Both the position numbers and the translations under genes were made by a program. Positions 53,691 to 64,000 of a stretch of 64,000 nucleotides of DNA are shown here, in pieces. The stretch comes from Pegea sp. RAD2-039. Its lineage: Eukaryota > Chordata > Thaliacea > Salpida > Salpidae. The stretch lies in NCBI GenBank assembly GCA_034620365.1, contig JAQGEQ010000010.1:62001-126000 (forward strand), written 5' to 3'. Below the pieces are notes generated by a model. It had not been told where the DNA came from. It worked only from the letters and a program-made list of their open reading frames with translations, and did not search any database. Position 1 is the first letter of the stretch. Every line of letters begins with the position of its first letter.

Positions 53691-54559
53691 AATTTAAATA
53701 GCTAACTTAAATATATTCTTAAAATATGATCATAGCTTGCAAGTTTTACGCCATATGTTATTGTTGCATTTAACAGCTTCATCTGGTTAGGTTTTTCTTA
53801 TTCCTTCTTAAGTATATTTTTCTTAGCTTTTATTCTTTGTATAAGTCTGTATGCAGCTTTTTTAGTTGATAATAATCAAGAAAAAGTAATGATATGATGC
53901 CTCAATTAACTCAGCTTGCTGCCTGACTAAGCAATATAAAAAGTCAATTTTCCAGCTAATTTTCACCATTTAGTACATCTTCGATTTCATAGTAAAATAT
54001 GAAACATGTTTTGCATAAAATAATTGATGCTAATGAAAACTCTGTGCTGTCACTAAAATTTATGTATTTTTAATTTGCAACACTTAAAAAGAAAAAATAT
54101 CGTTGTCTACCAAGCCATGGCAGAGTAGTTTACACTCTCCACATGTCATTTTAGTGGTCTGTTAAAATGTTATTTTTAGTTCTGTTTACAAATTGTTGAA
54201 ATTTTAATTTGTTTATTTTATTGTTCATCTATTTTATGATGTGTATGGTATTTAATTAATATTTCAAAAAAGTATAAATTTGATTATTTTATGATTTTCA
54301 TTTTCTTGAAATAATTTTGTAGCAAATAAAAAATTAGAGATAAAATTTTTTTTAACATTTGCTTCCTAAAAAATCGAGATGTTAAACTTGAATGTAACTT
54401 TATTTTTACTCATATTTTTTGTGTTTTTATAATTATAACTTTAGTATTCTATATGGTTTAAATGTCTATTTTTTCTATTTTGTATCTGTTATAACTTTTA
54501 TTTGATTTCCAGAAATTGGAATGATTTATGCAAATTTAGTGCTAATCTTATAGCTACTG
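53691..54559. other. Gene-free stretch upstream of the SMAD gene
   Basis: AT-rich. An acceptor-like tttgatttccag ends at 54512, 47 nt before the SMAD ATG, probably closing a 5'-UTR intron or marking a trans-splice site. Confidence 0.5.
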
Positions 54560-56550
54560 ATGTTGAAATTATTGCATAAAAAACTACTCAAGTACAAGTT
54601 AAAAAAACAGATTCTTATTTCAAATAATTCGTCTAACAATCTTAACAAGGATGCTATTAGTTGTGTTATATCAATCTTAGCTTCATGTGAAGTCACTCAT
54701 TTAGAAGATTTACTTTTATCAATCAAGTCTAAGGGGGGAGCTTGTAACTGTATTGAGTTGAATATGAATAATTCTTATGATAATATAAAAAGAAAATTTC
54801 AAATATTTGCTATGTGCAAAGCATTTCGTTGGTCAAAGTTATCATTAGCAACCAAATTGCAACAAGTACCTTACTGTACTTCTTGTACTTCATGTTTGAA
54901 TCCTTACCATTACAGCCAGTGGAAAGGTAAATACAGTTCTTATCAAATCTTATGATTTATAAATTTTCTTTTGTTTATAGATTTACCGGAGATAAATTTT
55001 CCAAAGATTTCTTCTAATAGTTCAAGTTAGTTTATATTTACTTGCTTTTATTTCTTTATTTTTCCTCTCTTTATTTGATAGATGAAAATGAAAACATGGA
55101 AAGTAGAATTCCCAAAAAATATTCATTAAGTTCAGGTAAAAGTTCACAATTTCTCTATAAGATTTTTAGTTATAACCAAGCAGAAATTTGTTTGCAAATT
55201 TTGTGAAACTTATTTTTGTTTGGTATTAGCTGACTAACTTCAAAAACATTTGCTGGAAAGCTAGCAAAATGTTTTGTCTTTATTTTAGATTAATTTATTA
55301 TATAGTTTCCACATTTTTATATTGATTATGTAAATGAAATGTCTTTAAATATAAAATCAAATTTTCTATTTTTTTTTATATGATTTTATAAGAGATCTTT
55401 TTTAAACTTAATTAAACAAAAAGTAGTAAATAGTGACAAGAGATAGAAATCTATTTTTTAAGATAGACCAATTAATGTTTATGCATCTTAGTTATCACAT
55501 GATATTCCAAATAAATTTGTTTATTACCAAAATTATAAGAAGCAAAACTATTCCTAATATTTTGGTGAAATGTCGAAAGCAAGCATCTCTACCTAGTAGA
55601 CGCTGATGACGTCACATATTGATTGAAATAAAGGCGTCGGTAAAGCAGTCAACACGGCGCCGAAACTGACCGCAAAAAACGAAATCGAATATATAGCAAG
55701 CTTCAATAATCAGCTCTTTAAAAACTTTCAATAAAATTGAAAAATTTTGACATTTTCTTAAATTCAATTTTTGCAAATTGTCAAATGAGTCGCCACGTCG
55801 GTTGTCATGACAACCGACTCGATAAGTTTTGGAGCCTTTTGATCTCCTATTTGTCTTCCTGATTTCTCACTTTTAACTGATTGTGACGTTAATCAGTCAA
55901 CTAGAATAACAACTTCCCTCAAAATTGCTGCAGATGATGATGACGTCATGACCGCGAAACCGCGTAATCTGTTTGCTTCCAGTGTTGATTTTGATAAATC
56001 GCTTTCGTGGTGTAGGATCTTATATTGGGAGGAAAAGCGACGAATCGGGCGCCAGTATCTGGTTCGAGGCGACCACGTTAATGTCTTCAACCACTTACCA
56101 CATGGTGACGGCTTGTGTCTATCAGCAATAGCGCGCTCTGGTGGTCTATTTGACAGCGAAATTTCCTCTTATTCATCTTGTCATGTGCGTCACAACATCG
56201 GATATGGAATCACACTGGCTTTAGGGCGTGTTGGTGACGTTATTTTACACAATCGAAGCCAGTATTCAGTTTTTGTGCAATCACAAACGATTGGGAAAGA
56301 AATTGAAGCCGTTTCGCGCGCAGCTGAGCAGATTTACAAACTAGAGGCGGGTAAATGCGCGCAAGTATTCGATTTCGATGTCGCTTTTCACCTTAAGTTC
56401 CGACAACAACGTTTTGACCCTTCAGTTGTTCGTCTCAGCTTCATTAAAGGTTGGGGCAGTCCTGAATATAAGCGTCCATGTCTGCTGTCTTGTCCTTGCT
56501 GGCTGGAGGTTTTTTTTGATCTTAATATTTGTCATGACCATTTCAATTGA
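54560..56550 (+). CDS. Inhibitory SMAD (SMAD6/7, Dad type)
   Basis: Four exons: 54560-54926, 54981-55025, 55082-55135, 55934-56550; 360 residues. The ATG is the first in frame after an in-frame stop. Residues about 1-122 form a divergent MH1 domain, recognised by FAMCKAFRWSKL and CLNPYHYSQW. An acidic, serine-rich linker of about 50 residues follows. The MH2 domain (about 178-360) has WCRILYWEEKRRIGRQY, HLPHGDGLCLSAI, IGYGITLALG, SQYSVFVQSQT, VFDFD, LSFIKGWGSPEYKRP and CPCWLEVFF. CPCWLE, the VFDFD segment and the absence of a C-terminal SSxS phosphorylation tail are SMAD6/7 marks. Expected role: feedback inhibitor of BMP/TGF-beta receptor signalling. Odd: no PPxY motif for Smurf-type WW domains in the linker. 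The MH2 exon is much richer in G+C than the rest. Confidence 0.92.
55607..55614. promoter_or_regulatory. Perfect CRE palindrome in SMAD intron 3
   Basis: TGACGTCA, the consensus CREB/ATF site, inside a locally G+C-richer stretch of the last intron. A second copy at 55941-55948 overlaps the start of the MH2 exon. Function is inferred only from motif identity. Confidence 0.45.
55797..55818. repeat. Perfect 22-bp palindrome in SMAD intron 3
   Basis: GTCGGTTGTCA followed directly by its reverse complement TGACAACCGAC. The centre TGTCATGACA holds two inverted TGACA cores, the half-site of TALE homeodomain factors (Meis/TGIF). It lies 116 bp upstream of the MH2 exon. Confidence 0.9.
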
Positions 56551-57414
56551 TTCCATTTTCGAAAAAGTCCATTTTGTTACGTTGTATTTTCTTTTCTATT
56601 TATTTATTTGCTATTTTTGTTGTTATGTCAAATATTTATTGCTTTTGTAATCTTCATCCAATTGTCAGATTTGTAGAGTTTGTTGTTTGTGTTGAATTTC
56701 TCTACCTCTGACCACCTTATGTATTTGGCTGCAACAATAAGTGAATAGAGACTGCCTTTTGATCATCTTTTAGCAAAATGCTCCAAACTTTTTGCTAATT
56801 TATTGAATTTTTCAACTAAAACCTCCTATTTTCTCAACTAGTATTCAGCTTTTAATATTATAATTTACTTTATACAATTTGATGTTATCTAAATTCATTT
56901 ATTATTGTTATCTTGCCTTAGCATCATATAGCGGTCAATTGCTTTTATTAGAGATTGTATATTCAAAGGAATTACCTTTTCGTTTTTCGCATACATTTTT
57001 ATGAACATTCTTTCTAATTTCTTTGTCAATTACTTGTGCCTAAATTTTTTTTTGAAACATATTATGTAATTAATAAAAAAACTGTTAACTTTGTTCATGT
57101 TGATCTTTTGGTTTTACTTTTTTACTTTAATTTACTTCTCAGCTAAAATAAAGTTGAATAATTTAGCTAATTCTATTTTTTAGATATTTCAAACATTTTA
57201 TACTAAATAAATTCAGTTCTAAAACTTGAAATGTTGTAACTACTTTTCTGAGCAAAAAGCTCTTGATAACTTTTGATAATTTACTTCAGAAAAGCTTGAA
57301 GTTAGATTCGACTGTTAGTTCAGTCATGTAAAATTGAAAAGCTTCAATGTTTCTTGAATTGAAATTTACTTCTAATGACTCGAGTAGTGATTAGCATCCA
57401 ATAGTTTTACTAAT
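56551..57414. other. SMAD 3' flank
   Basis: AT-rich sequence after the SMAD stop codon, with an AATAAA-containing stretch near 57070 that could serve as poly(A) signal. No gene. Confidence 0.5.
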
Positions 57415-57645
57415 AATACTAGCGATTGGAAGGATATCGCAGCAGATCGCTTCGAATGGAACTCTCTACTCTGCAAACAAATGAAGTATAGAGAAGAAAA
57501 TCGAGCTTCAAACAAAGAAACCCTAAAGTATTTTTCTTTTCCATTTCACTGTGTCTTCCTCCTTTAGTTCCTTTGCATCTCACTAACTTTTGCTTTATTT
57601 TTCGTATGAAAGCGCACCCCGAATGGGCGTTCTTGGCCAAAGCAG
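57415..57645 (+). mobile_element. LINE C-terminal fragment (F52C9.6-like family, copy 1)
   Basis: Encodes SDWKDIAADRFEW, like the 'D.dsWE.lA.DR..Wr' end of a widespread invertebrate LINE reverse transcriptase, followed by sequence very similar to 63090-63245 in inverse orientation (ETLK.FSFPFHC). Truncated at its 5' end and broken by stops. Confidence 0.75.
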
Positions 57646-60600
57646 GCCCCTATTAGTTTTTCTAAATCTTGCTGCACTAACCTGAAAAGACCTATTTGAA
57701 TGATTCGAGTTGATAATTTTCAGAAAACAGTTCAGATGAAGCTACATTCAAGTTTATTCCGTAAAATTCCAAGCATTTAATAAAACAGTTAAAAAAGATA
57801 ACAAACTTTTAAACGGAATATTTCATATTAGTTTTTGGTAAACAATTGACTACTTTTCCCTCATACCAAATTTTGAAAGTCAATATTTTAAAGAAACAAA
57901 TTTACTCTAAGAACTGCGGAATACTTTAAGTAACAGAAACTTAACAATAAATAGTTTGTAAGAGAACAAAACATAAAGCTCTAATTAGTATTGATTGTAA
58001 TATTTATTAACACTGAACTAATAATTAAAGTAAATTTAATTGATATTCTTATCTAACTAATATTTAAACTTTCTTTTTAATTTCTGTAAAAGTTTTATTA
58101 TCTATCTTACATCAATGCTTCTAATCCCAAAATAAAAAATTAAAAGAAATTGAAACGATGAAAAATGAAGTTTGAATAAATTCATTTATAGAAATGATGT
58201 ATCACATAATAAAAGACTTGCTTAGAAAAACTTTAAACCTTAAAAATACTTTGAAAATTGTTCTCCATTTAGTGTTTCAGTCTGCTCAGGACTCGTCTGC
58301 TTTTATCACCGCATAATTAACCACCTACTTGGAGGTTGTTTACAGCAACTAAAGTTAAACCTAGAAGACTTTTAAAAACTACAAATATAGCAAACAAATT
58401 ATTAAAAGGTAAGCAATTTTGATTTCAGATTTCTGATATAAATTATATGATTTGTGAAATTTGTACACTATAAAATGTAAGCTTTAAAATAACTAAAAGA
58501 TTTTAACTGTTACAAAACCAAAGTAAAGTAATAACAAAATAAAAAAAACTATTTTACTTGATTATAATTTAATGGAAGTTTATTTTTAAATATAATTGTA
58601 AAATGAGTTAGTATTTATTTACAAAAATAAATAAATTTTCTGGTAGAATAATTTTAAAATACTGTAGACAAAGTGTAGAAAGGTATTTTAATAATTCATG
58701 ATAGTTTAGATAGAATAGTTTAAAAAGTCATTCAATTAAATCTGAAAAACTACTTTATTTGGTCTTAGAATTTTTAAGCTTTGAATAAATCACAAAAAAT
58801 ATTTCAGAATAAATGTATATACAGGCTTGAAAAATATTTGTTAATAAATCGTATCATATCTAGTACAAGATATTCTCGATAATCAGAAGCGCTGACAAAC
58901 CTTTTTGAACTATTATAGCAAAAACAAACTCTGAAGTAATCGAAAGAAGTTTTTATAGCCTGTACGATGATAAAGTCTAATCATATTAGTTTTTTTCGCT
59001 TCTAAAACGCAATTGAAGTTTTTCAGTACATTAATTAATACGAATAAATAAAGAAATTTAAAGGTATTAGCTACTAGTAAAAACTGATTTTGGGAAAAGT
59101 AGCTTTTGATATGGTGTAGCTTGTGATGAGAACAAAAATGTCTTCGGAGTTTACAGCTATTTTTAACATAAAATCATTAAAAAATTTAAAAAACCCTAAT
59201 ACTACTACGAAATTGAAAAGTCGTGTTTATTCAAGACTTAAAAATTGTAAAGGCAAACCTTCTAAAAACCCGCTTTTTACGTCTTTGACTTTTGTTTGTA
59301 AAAATAAATTCATAAGATATTTTTTAAGTGAAAACTAGAAGTTCGTGGGTCTTAGACCAGATGGCAGCTCAATTGCAATAATTTGATTTTTTAAGGCAAC
59401 GTGAAAAAGCTATTATCATCCGATCATTTTACAAAGCTTTTTTAACAATTCTATAAAGTGAGCATTCAACACAGCTCATGCTGTCTATACTGTATACAAA
59501 GCTAAGACTCAGCGATTTACCAACAATGTTAACAATAACAACTTAAAAGGCGTTTTATTGGCTAATTCCACACTTGGACCTGACGCCAGAGACGACCAGA
59601 TAAAATCTTTATTAAGTCATGAGCACTAACCTTTCTGAAACGATAAAGAATTCTTTTTTAAGATATGCACCTTTTCAAATCTAAAATACAAATGTATTTA
59701 CTACCGTTGTTATGTTTCTTTAATGTATCTAAATTATTACTTTGCAGTCTTTTAAGTTTTTTTTTTCAGAACTTCTAGAAAAGAATTTATCTTAGTAAAT
59801 GAATAAGTAAAAATTGTACCATGCTTTTCAACATCAACAAAAACAAAATTAATTTTATATACGAACTTTTTCATCTGTAATACTGTTATATTAATCTTGT
59901 TAATATTTATATAAGTAAAAAGAGTTCTCATGTTTTATATGATCGTTTTTAAATTCAAATTATTAAACTATTTATAAAATATAAGCAAGTTTTTAGAAGA
60001 AGACCTACTATATCATTAGTTAGCTACTTTGCTGTGTAATTGTTGATAATCAGCTGGTTTCTTTTGTTTTCTATATAAAGTAATACATTTTTTGAAGTCA
60101 CAGACTGTTTCGCCACGACTTACAATATTTTAGAATTTAAGAGTTTGTTTAATAAACGTTTAGATAAACATTTGAAAGTTAATTTCTAAAAATATACGCA
60201 AAAGTTAAATCTTAAGTTTTTAAAAAAGCTAAATTAATCTAAACATTTAAATTTTTGCCGTACGAAAAAAGTTTGCCAAAGAGATATTGTTATCGATTAT
60301 AGGAATATATCACTGCTTATCATTTATTCATTAAAGATAAAGTCTTATCATGTACTTACAAAAGTCATTTTATAACCTGCTTGTTTATAAGGTCAAATAT
60401 TTTAACGTAACATTCAATTAGTGTTTTCGAAAAAACTCAAGTCAGCAGTTTGGTTGATAATACTTTTTAACAGCTCACTTAATTAATTGTCAAAATAAAC
60501 CTTTTAGAACGTGTACAAGAAACCCATTCTAACGTTTACTTTATACGTACAACAATCAAACTTAACAGATGTTTTTTAACTTGTCATACATTTTTAGAAC

Positions 60601-62149
60601 GCATAAGCTTTAAATGGAATATTTTATCATTTTTAAGAATTAAAAACTAATAACTTGTATACTCCAGTAGCTGGCTTAAACCAATTACACCCAACATTGA
60701 TTAATAATTGTTAGAAAAATCAAAAAAGATTTTCACGTATTTTTATTTAATCAAGTATAAGGCTAGATAATAATTTGATAGCCTAAAGAACTTTGGAATA
60801 TTGTTTGAGGTATTACACTTATCTTTCAGAATTTCAGACGATAATGTTTTCTTTAATGTTATAAATAGATTGAACAATAAACTACTACTTTTTGTTATTG
60901 ATCATGTTTTCAAGCATAACTAATTTTGTTATTGTTAAGACAAGATATAGTTTTCTTCTTTAGAAGCACCTACAACTGCTGTAAACAAATGATTACTTTT
61001 TATCAAAATTTTAATGAGTTTTTAACTTGTCTAATGAACAAAACTATGATATGGAATTAACATCGAAGTCTTTAATACTCTACTTTCACGAAAAGATTTT
61101 ATGTAAATTGAATAAAACCTACAAAATACAAAATATGATGTTAGTTACCGTTGCCTGGTTAGAATTTGTAATAATGAGACACAAATTTCTAGAAATTCAG
61201 TTCGATGCTAACGACCATACAAAGGCTTTTTAATACAAACAAAATATAAGCTTTGTACTTATTGATGGTTGTGTACATCAGGGCTTATAAAACTCTTCGT
61301 CGCAACCCTTATAACTCCAACAACAAGTGAAAATTTCTCAGTAAAAAATGGAATGTTGTAAAGCAAAAATTCCACAAACAGTTTGCTCATTGACATCACT
61401 GCCAGATTACTTGTTTTGTGCCGATTGAGTCACAAGCTATAGTCTGAGAAACACAGATAGAAAGTTTCTATTTAATTATATTAACAACATTTTCATTGAG
61501 CTGCTCATAAACAAGAATTAATAATAATTTCTTTTTTAGTAAGATAAGTCATCAACAGAAAGATATTGTTAAAAAGTATACTCGTCTTAGAACCTGAAAA
61601 TTATTTCTTATATAAAGCTGTAACTATTTATAAAAAATATATGTTTGTTGTATAAGTATAACTTTTTCTTTAAATATTTAATAACAGTTTTACTTTTGAT
61701 ACCGAAGTCAATTTTAAACACGCTATTCAACAAAAGTTTTATCTTAATTACTTAAGTTTACAATTTTATATATTTTTTTCGAATCTGAATATGAAATAAT
61801 TTATAAGAAATGTTGCATAAAGTAAAAAATACTAATTTAAAAATTCTTCTTAATCTTTATTTATGTAAATTAATAAATTTTGACTGATCAAAATTCTACA
61901 TTAAGACACCTTACTTTAATTTTATCTCTTCAATCTTATAACTACATTAAATATAGCTCCTTATTTTATTTAGTGTAAATTATATTGAAGCGATAACTTT
62001 TTGGATTTGCTATTTATTTAGTTTTAATTCAAAAATATTCCATCCTGTTTAGTTTAATACTCATTAAACAGATTTTACAAACAACTGTAATTATAGAAAA
62101 GTTTAGTAATTGAGAATTTAGAAACAAAAACTGTGAACTCGTATCTAAG
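57646..62149. other. Gene-free stretch
   Basis: AT-rich. Small frames such as 59461-59629 (ending SLLSHEH) and one around 59123-59338 have no recognisable motif. No RNA genes or repeats identified. Confidence 0.5.
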
Positions 62150-62850
62150 AATCCAAGACATAAATAATTATCTCACAAATATCTTTGATCCGAGAACTTG
62201 GTATTACCCTATTGTCTGATTTTAAATGGTATATTTATGTTTCCAAAATCTATGCAAAATCAATCAATTTTGTTTATCTTATTGCAAAGATATTGCAAGG
62301 ATCCATACTTTTTTACCAGTCTCTTCAAATTTTGTCCAATTCTTGAATACAATGTTAGTGTATGGATGCCATATCAAGTTAGTGATATCAAAAAATCAAA
62401 TTTGTTCAGGCAACATTTACGAGATTGGTATACAGGAAACTTAAATTAAATACAACAGTTATGAACATCGTCTCAGCTTCTTGAATTTAGATACTTTGGA
62501 AATTCGACGGATTTTATATGACTTAGTTCTTATTTTGTAAACTATCCACAATTTAGTTGACCCTCAATTCGATACTTTTTTCTCCATTAGTTCTTTTCTC
62601 AAGTTATATTCACTAAGACGACACACATATTTTAATAGTTCCTTATAATAGTTATTCTTTGGTATTTTTATTAGAGCAAATTGTTTCTCATACCGGACGA
62701 GTAATACTTGGAACCAGCTGCCATTAGACATTGTCATGTCTGAATCAATCGTGTTGTTCAAGAAGTTGGACCGTTATAATATTATCACAACTTTCATTCT
62801 AAACTGTGATTCTTTTTCTGTTTTTTATATTATTAACATTCTGTGTAATT
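62150..62850 (+). mobile_element. Non-LTR retrotransposon 3' fragment (copy 2, CR1/jockey-like)
   Basis: Same family as 10985-11600, opposite strand. It starts a little further upstream (IRELGITLLSDFKWYIYVSK, a 'rDLGv.is..l.f..hi' block), then LEYNVSVWMPYQVSDIKK, and after frameshifts HRLSFLNLDTLEIRR-like codons, FFSISS.LKLYSLRRHT, WNQLP and a final LFKKLDRYN. WNQLP is intact here while copy 1 has RNQLI. The 3' untranslated part matches copy 1 (atattattaacattctg). Confidence 0.85.
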
Positions 62851-63084
62851 AGCACTGCTATATTATTGTACAGTATCATTGCACTGTATATTATTATATA
62901 GGGACTTCTAAACTGCTATGTGTTTCATCTATTTTTTTATGTTTGTAACTTAATCAATTATATTAACTATTATCATTTGTGAAAATCATTTTTTTTGGAC
63001 ACCTTTTTTACATTTATTATAATAAATAATAATCAAATAATTACGATGCGCTTTGAATGATGATATAAAAATTAAGAAAATTTA

Positions 63085-64000
63085 GTATGACGCAAAGGAA
63101 CTAATGGAGCAAGACACAGTGAAATGGAAAAGAAAAAGACTTTAGGGTTTCTTCATTTGAAGCTGGTTTTTCTTCTCTATCCTTCATTTGTTTGCAGAGT
63201 AGAGAATGTCATCCGAAGAGATCTGCTGCAATGTTCTCCCAATTGCCGGTATTTATTTCAAGCAATTTTATATCGCGCTTACAAGTATTCTTAAGGCGGA
63301 GACAAGGATTGCGGATATTTCTCTTGCTTTTTGATAGCTCCTCATACACCAGACTCTTTGAGATCCATCCGTCATTCATCTGACAAACTGACAAAAAAAG
63401 AGTTAGCGAAGCCTTTGTTTGCTTACCATGTTGTACATTATTGTTAGAAAAATGCTTCTCGAGATTTTCTTGTTTGAGATCTTCTACTGCCACGTTAAGA
63501 CAAAAGAGATGAGAGATGTTAATCTTAATTTAGTTTGCCATCGACAAAGTTCAAGCTTCAATGGCGTGCAATAGCGTACTACAGACAAAAGCTGTATAGA
63601 TGACAGCCTTGGTTTTGATGGATAGTATCGGATTACTATAGAACCTAGAGGTAAACTTATAAATGTACCAGATGCCTTACCGATGTAACTTTTGATCTAG
63701 GTTTCGATCGATGCTGATGATGCTATTTTAGAGCCAAATATAGACATATTAACCACAGCCTCAACGACGCAATAACTGATTGGTTGTGAAATGTTACCAA
63801 CTTTTGTCTTTTTAGGCTGATTTTCATTCCGAAGTCCTTGCAGGTGATGAAAATCGGTCAATCAGCATTTTTCGGTCTTTTGCTGAAGAGCAAGTCGTGT
63901 ATGTACATCTTTTTTACTTTATTCTTCGCCTTTACATGTGCTGCAATGAAAAGGTTTCTATCAGATCTTGAATGAAGCTAAATGCCTTCAGAAGACGAAT
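63085..64000 (-). mobile_element. LINE reverse transcriptase 3' half (F52C9.6-like family, copy 2), runs off the edge
   Basis: Reading leftwards from the window edge on the minus strand: a decayed block ending CKDFGMKISLKKTKVGN, a 'G.....v..f.YLGs' region replaced by weaker sequence, YIGKASGTFISL (family 'RIgKAs..fg.L'), then after a break the frame 63493-63209 with MNDGWISKSLVYEEL, KRNIRNPCLRLKNTCKRD and LLEINTGNWENIAADL. These follow the order of the C-terminal half of this LINE family. Several frameshifts and stops show it is dead. The last part repeats at 57415-57600. Confidence 0.8.

Noticed and set aside
59461-59629. Short frame ending STLGPDARDDQIKSLLSHEH
   Set aside because: Composition looks coding but it is short, follows a stop, and has no recognisable family or linked exon.

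Overview
The window is eukaryotic, from an AT-rich invertebrate animal. Every gene is split by GT-AG introns, and the families present (inter-alpha-trypsin inhibitor heavy chain, PC5/PACE4-type convertase, inhibitory SMAD, REEP5/DP1, ADF/cofilin) point to a metazoan. Many introns are only 37-66 nt, mixed with longer ones. The debris is LINE, tRNA-SINE and Ty3/gypsy-like. I cannot name a phylum. I rebuilt exons by hand from reading frame, splice sites and family motifs; every complete gene model closes in a whole number of codons.

Layout: 318-8769 (+) an ITIH-type secreted protein whose 5' end lies off the left edge; 8770-16161 gene-free with one LINE fragment; 16162-23683 (+) a furin/PC5-like proprotein convertase; 23684-27564 gene-free; 27565-30958 (-) a REEP5/DP1-type ER-shaping protein; 34846-37317 and 37864-40323 (+) two tandem fatty acyl-CoA reductases; 43810-44402 (-) an ADF/cofilin-like protein; 49080-49460 (-) a tRNA-derived SINE-like element; 51441-53690 a decayed Ty3/gypsy-like element with an ARF retropseudogene at its end; 54560-56550 (+) an inhibitory SMAD (SMAD6/7/Dad type); 57415-64000 gene-free DNA with three LINE fragments.

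The most interesting content is hidden exon duplication. (1) The REEP gene has two candidate second exons, each exactly 94 nt with the same splice phases and both encoding the membrane hairpin; frame arithmetic forces exactly one to be used. It also has two phase-compatible first exons and a duplicated 63-nt exon that lengthens a repeated amphipathic C-terminal helix. (2) The convertase has two alternative terminal exons, each completing the same six-cysteine PLAC domain and each followed by its own AATAAA. (3) The two acyl-CoA reductase genes share a 12-exon structure. Functionally the genes look like an ordinary neighbourhood, not an operon or pathway, although the reductase pair has no AATAAA between its members and an acceptor abuts the first start codon, which raises the question of trans-splicing.
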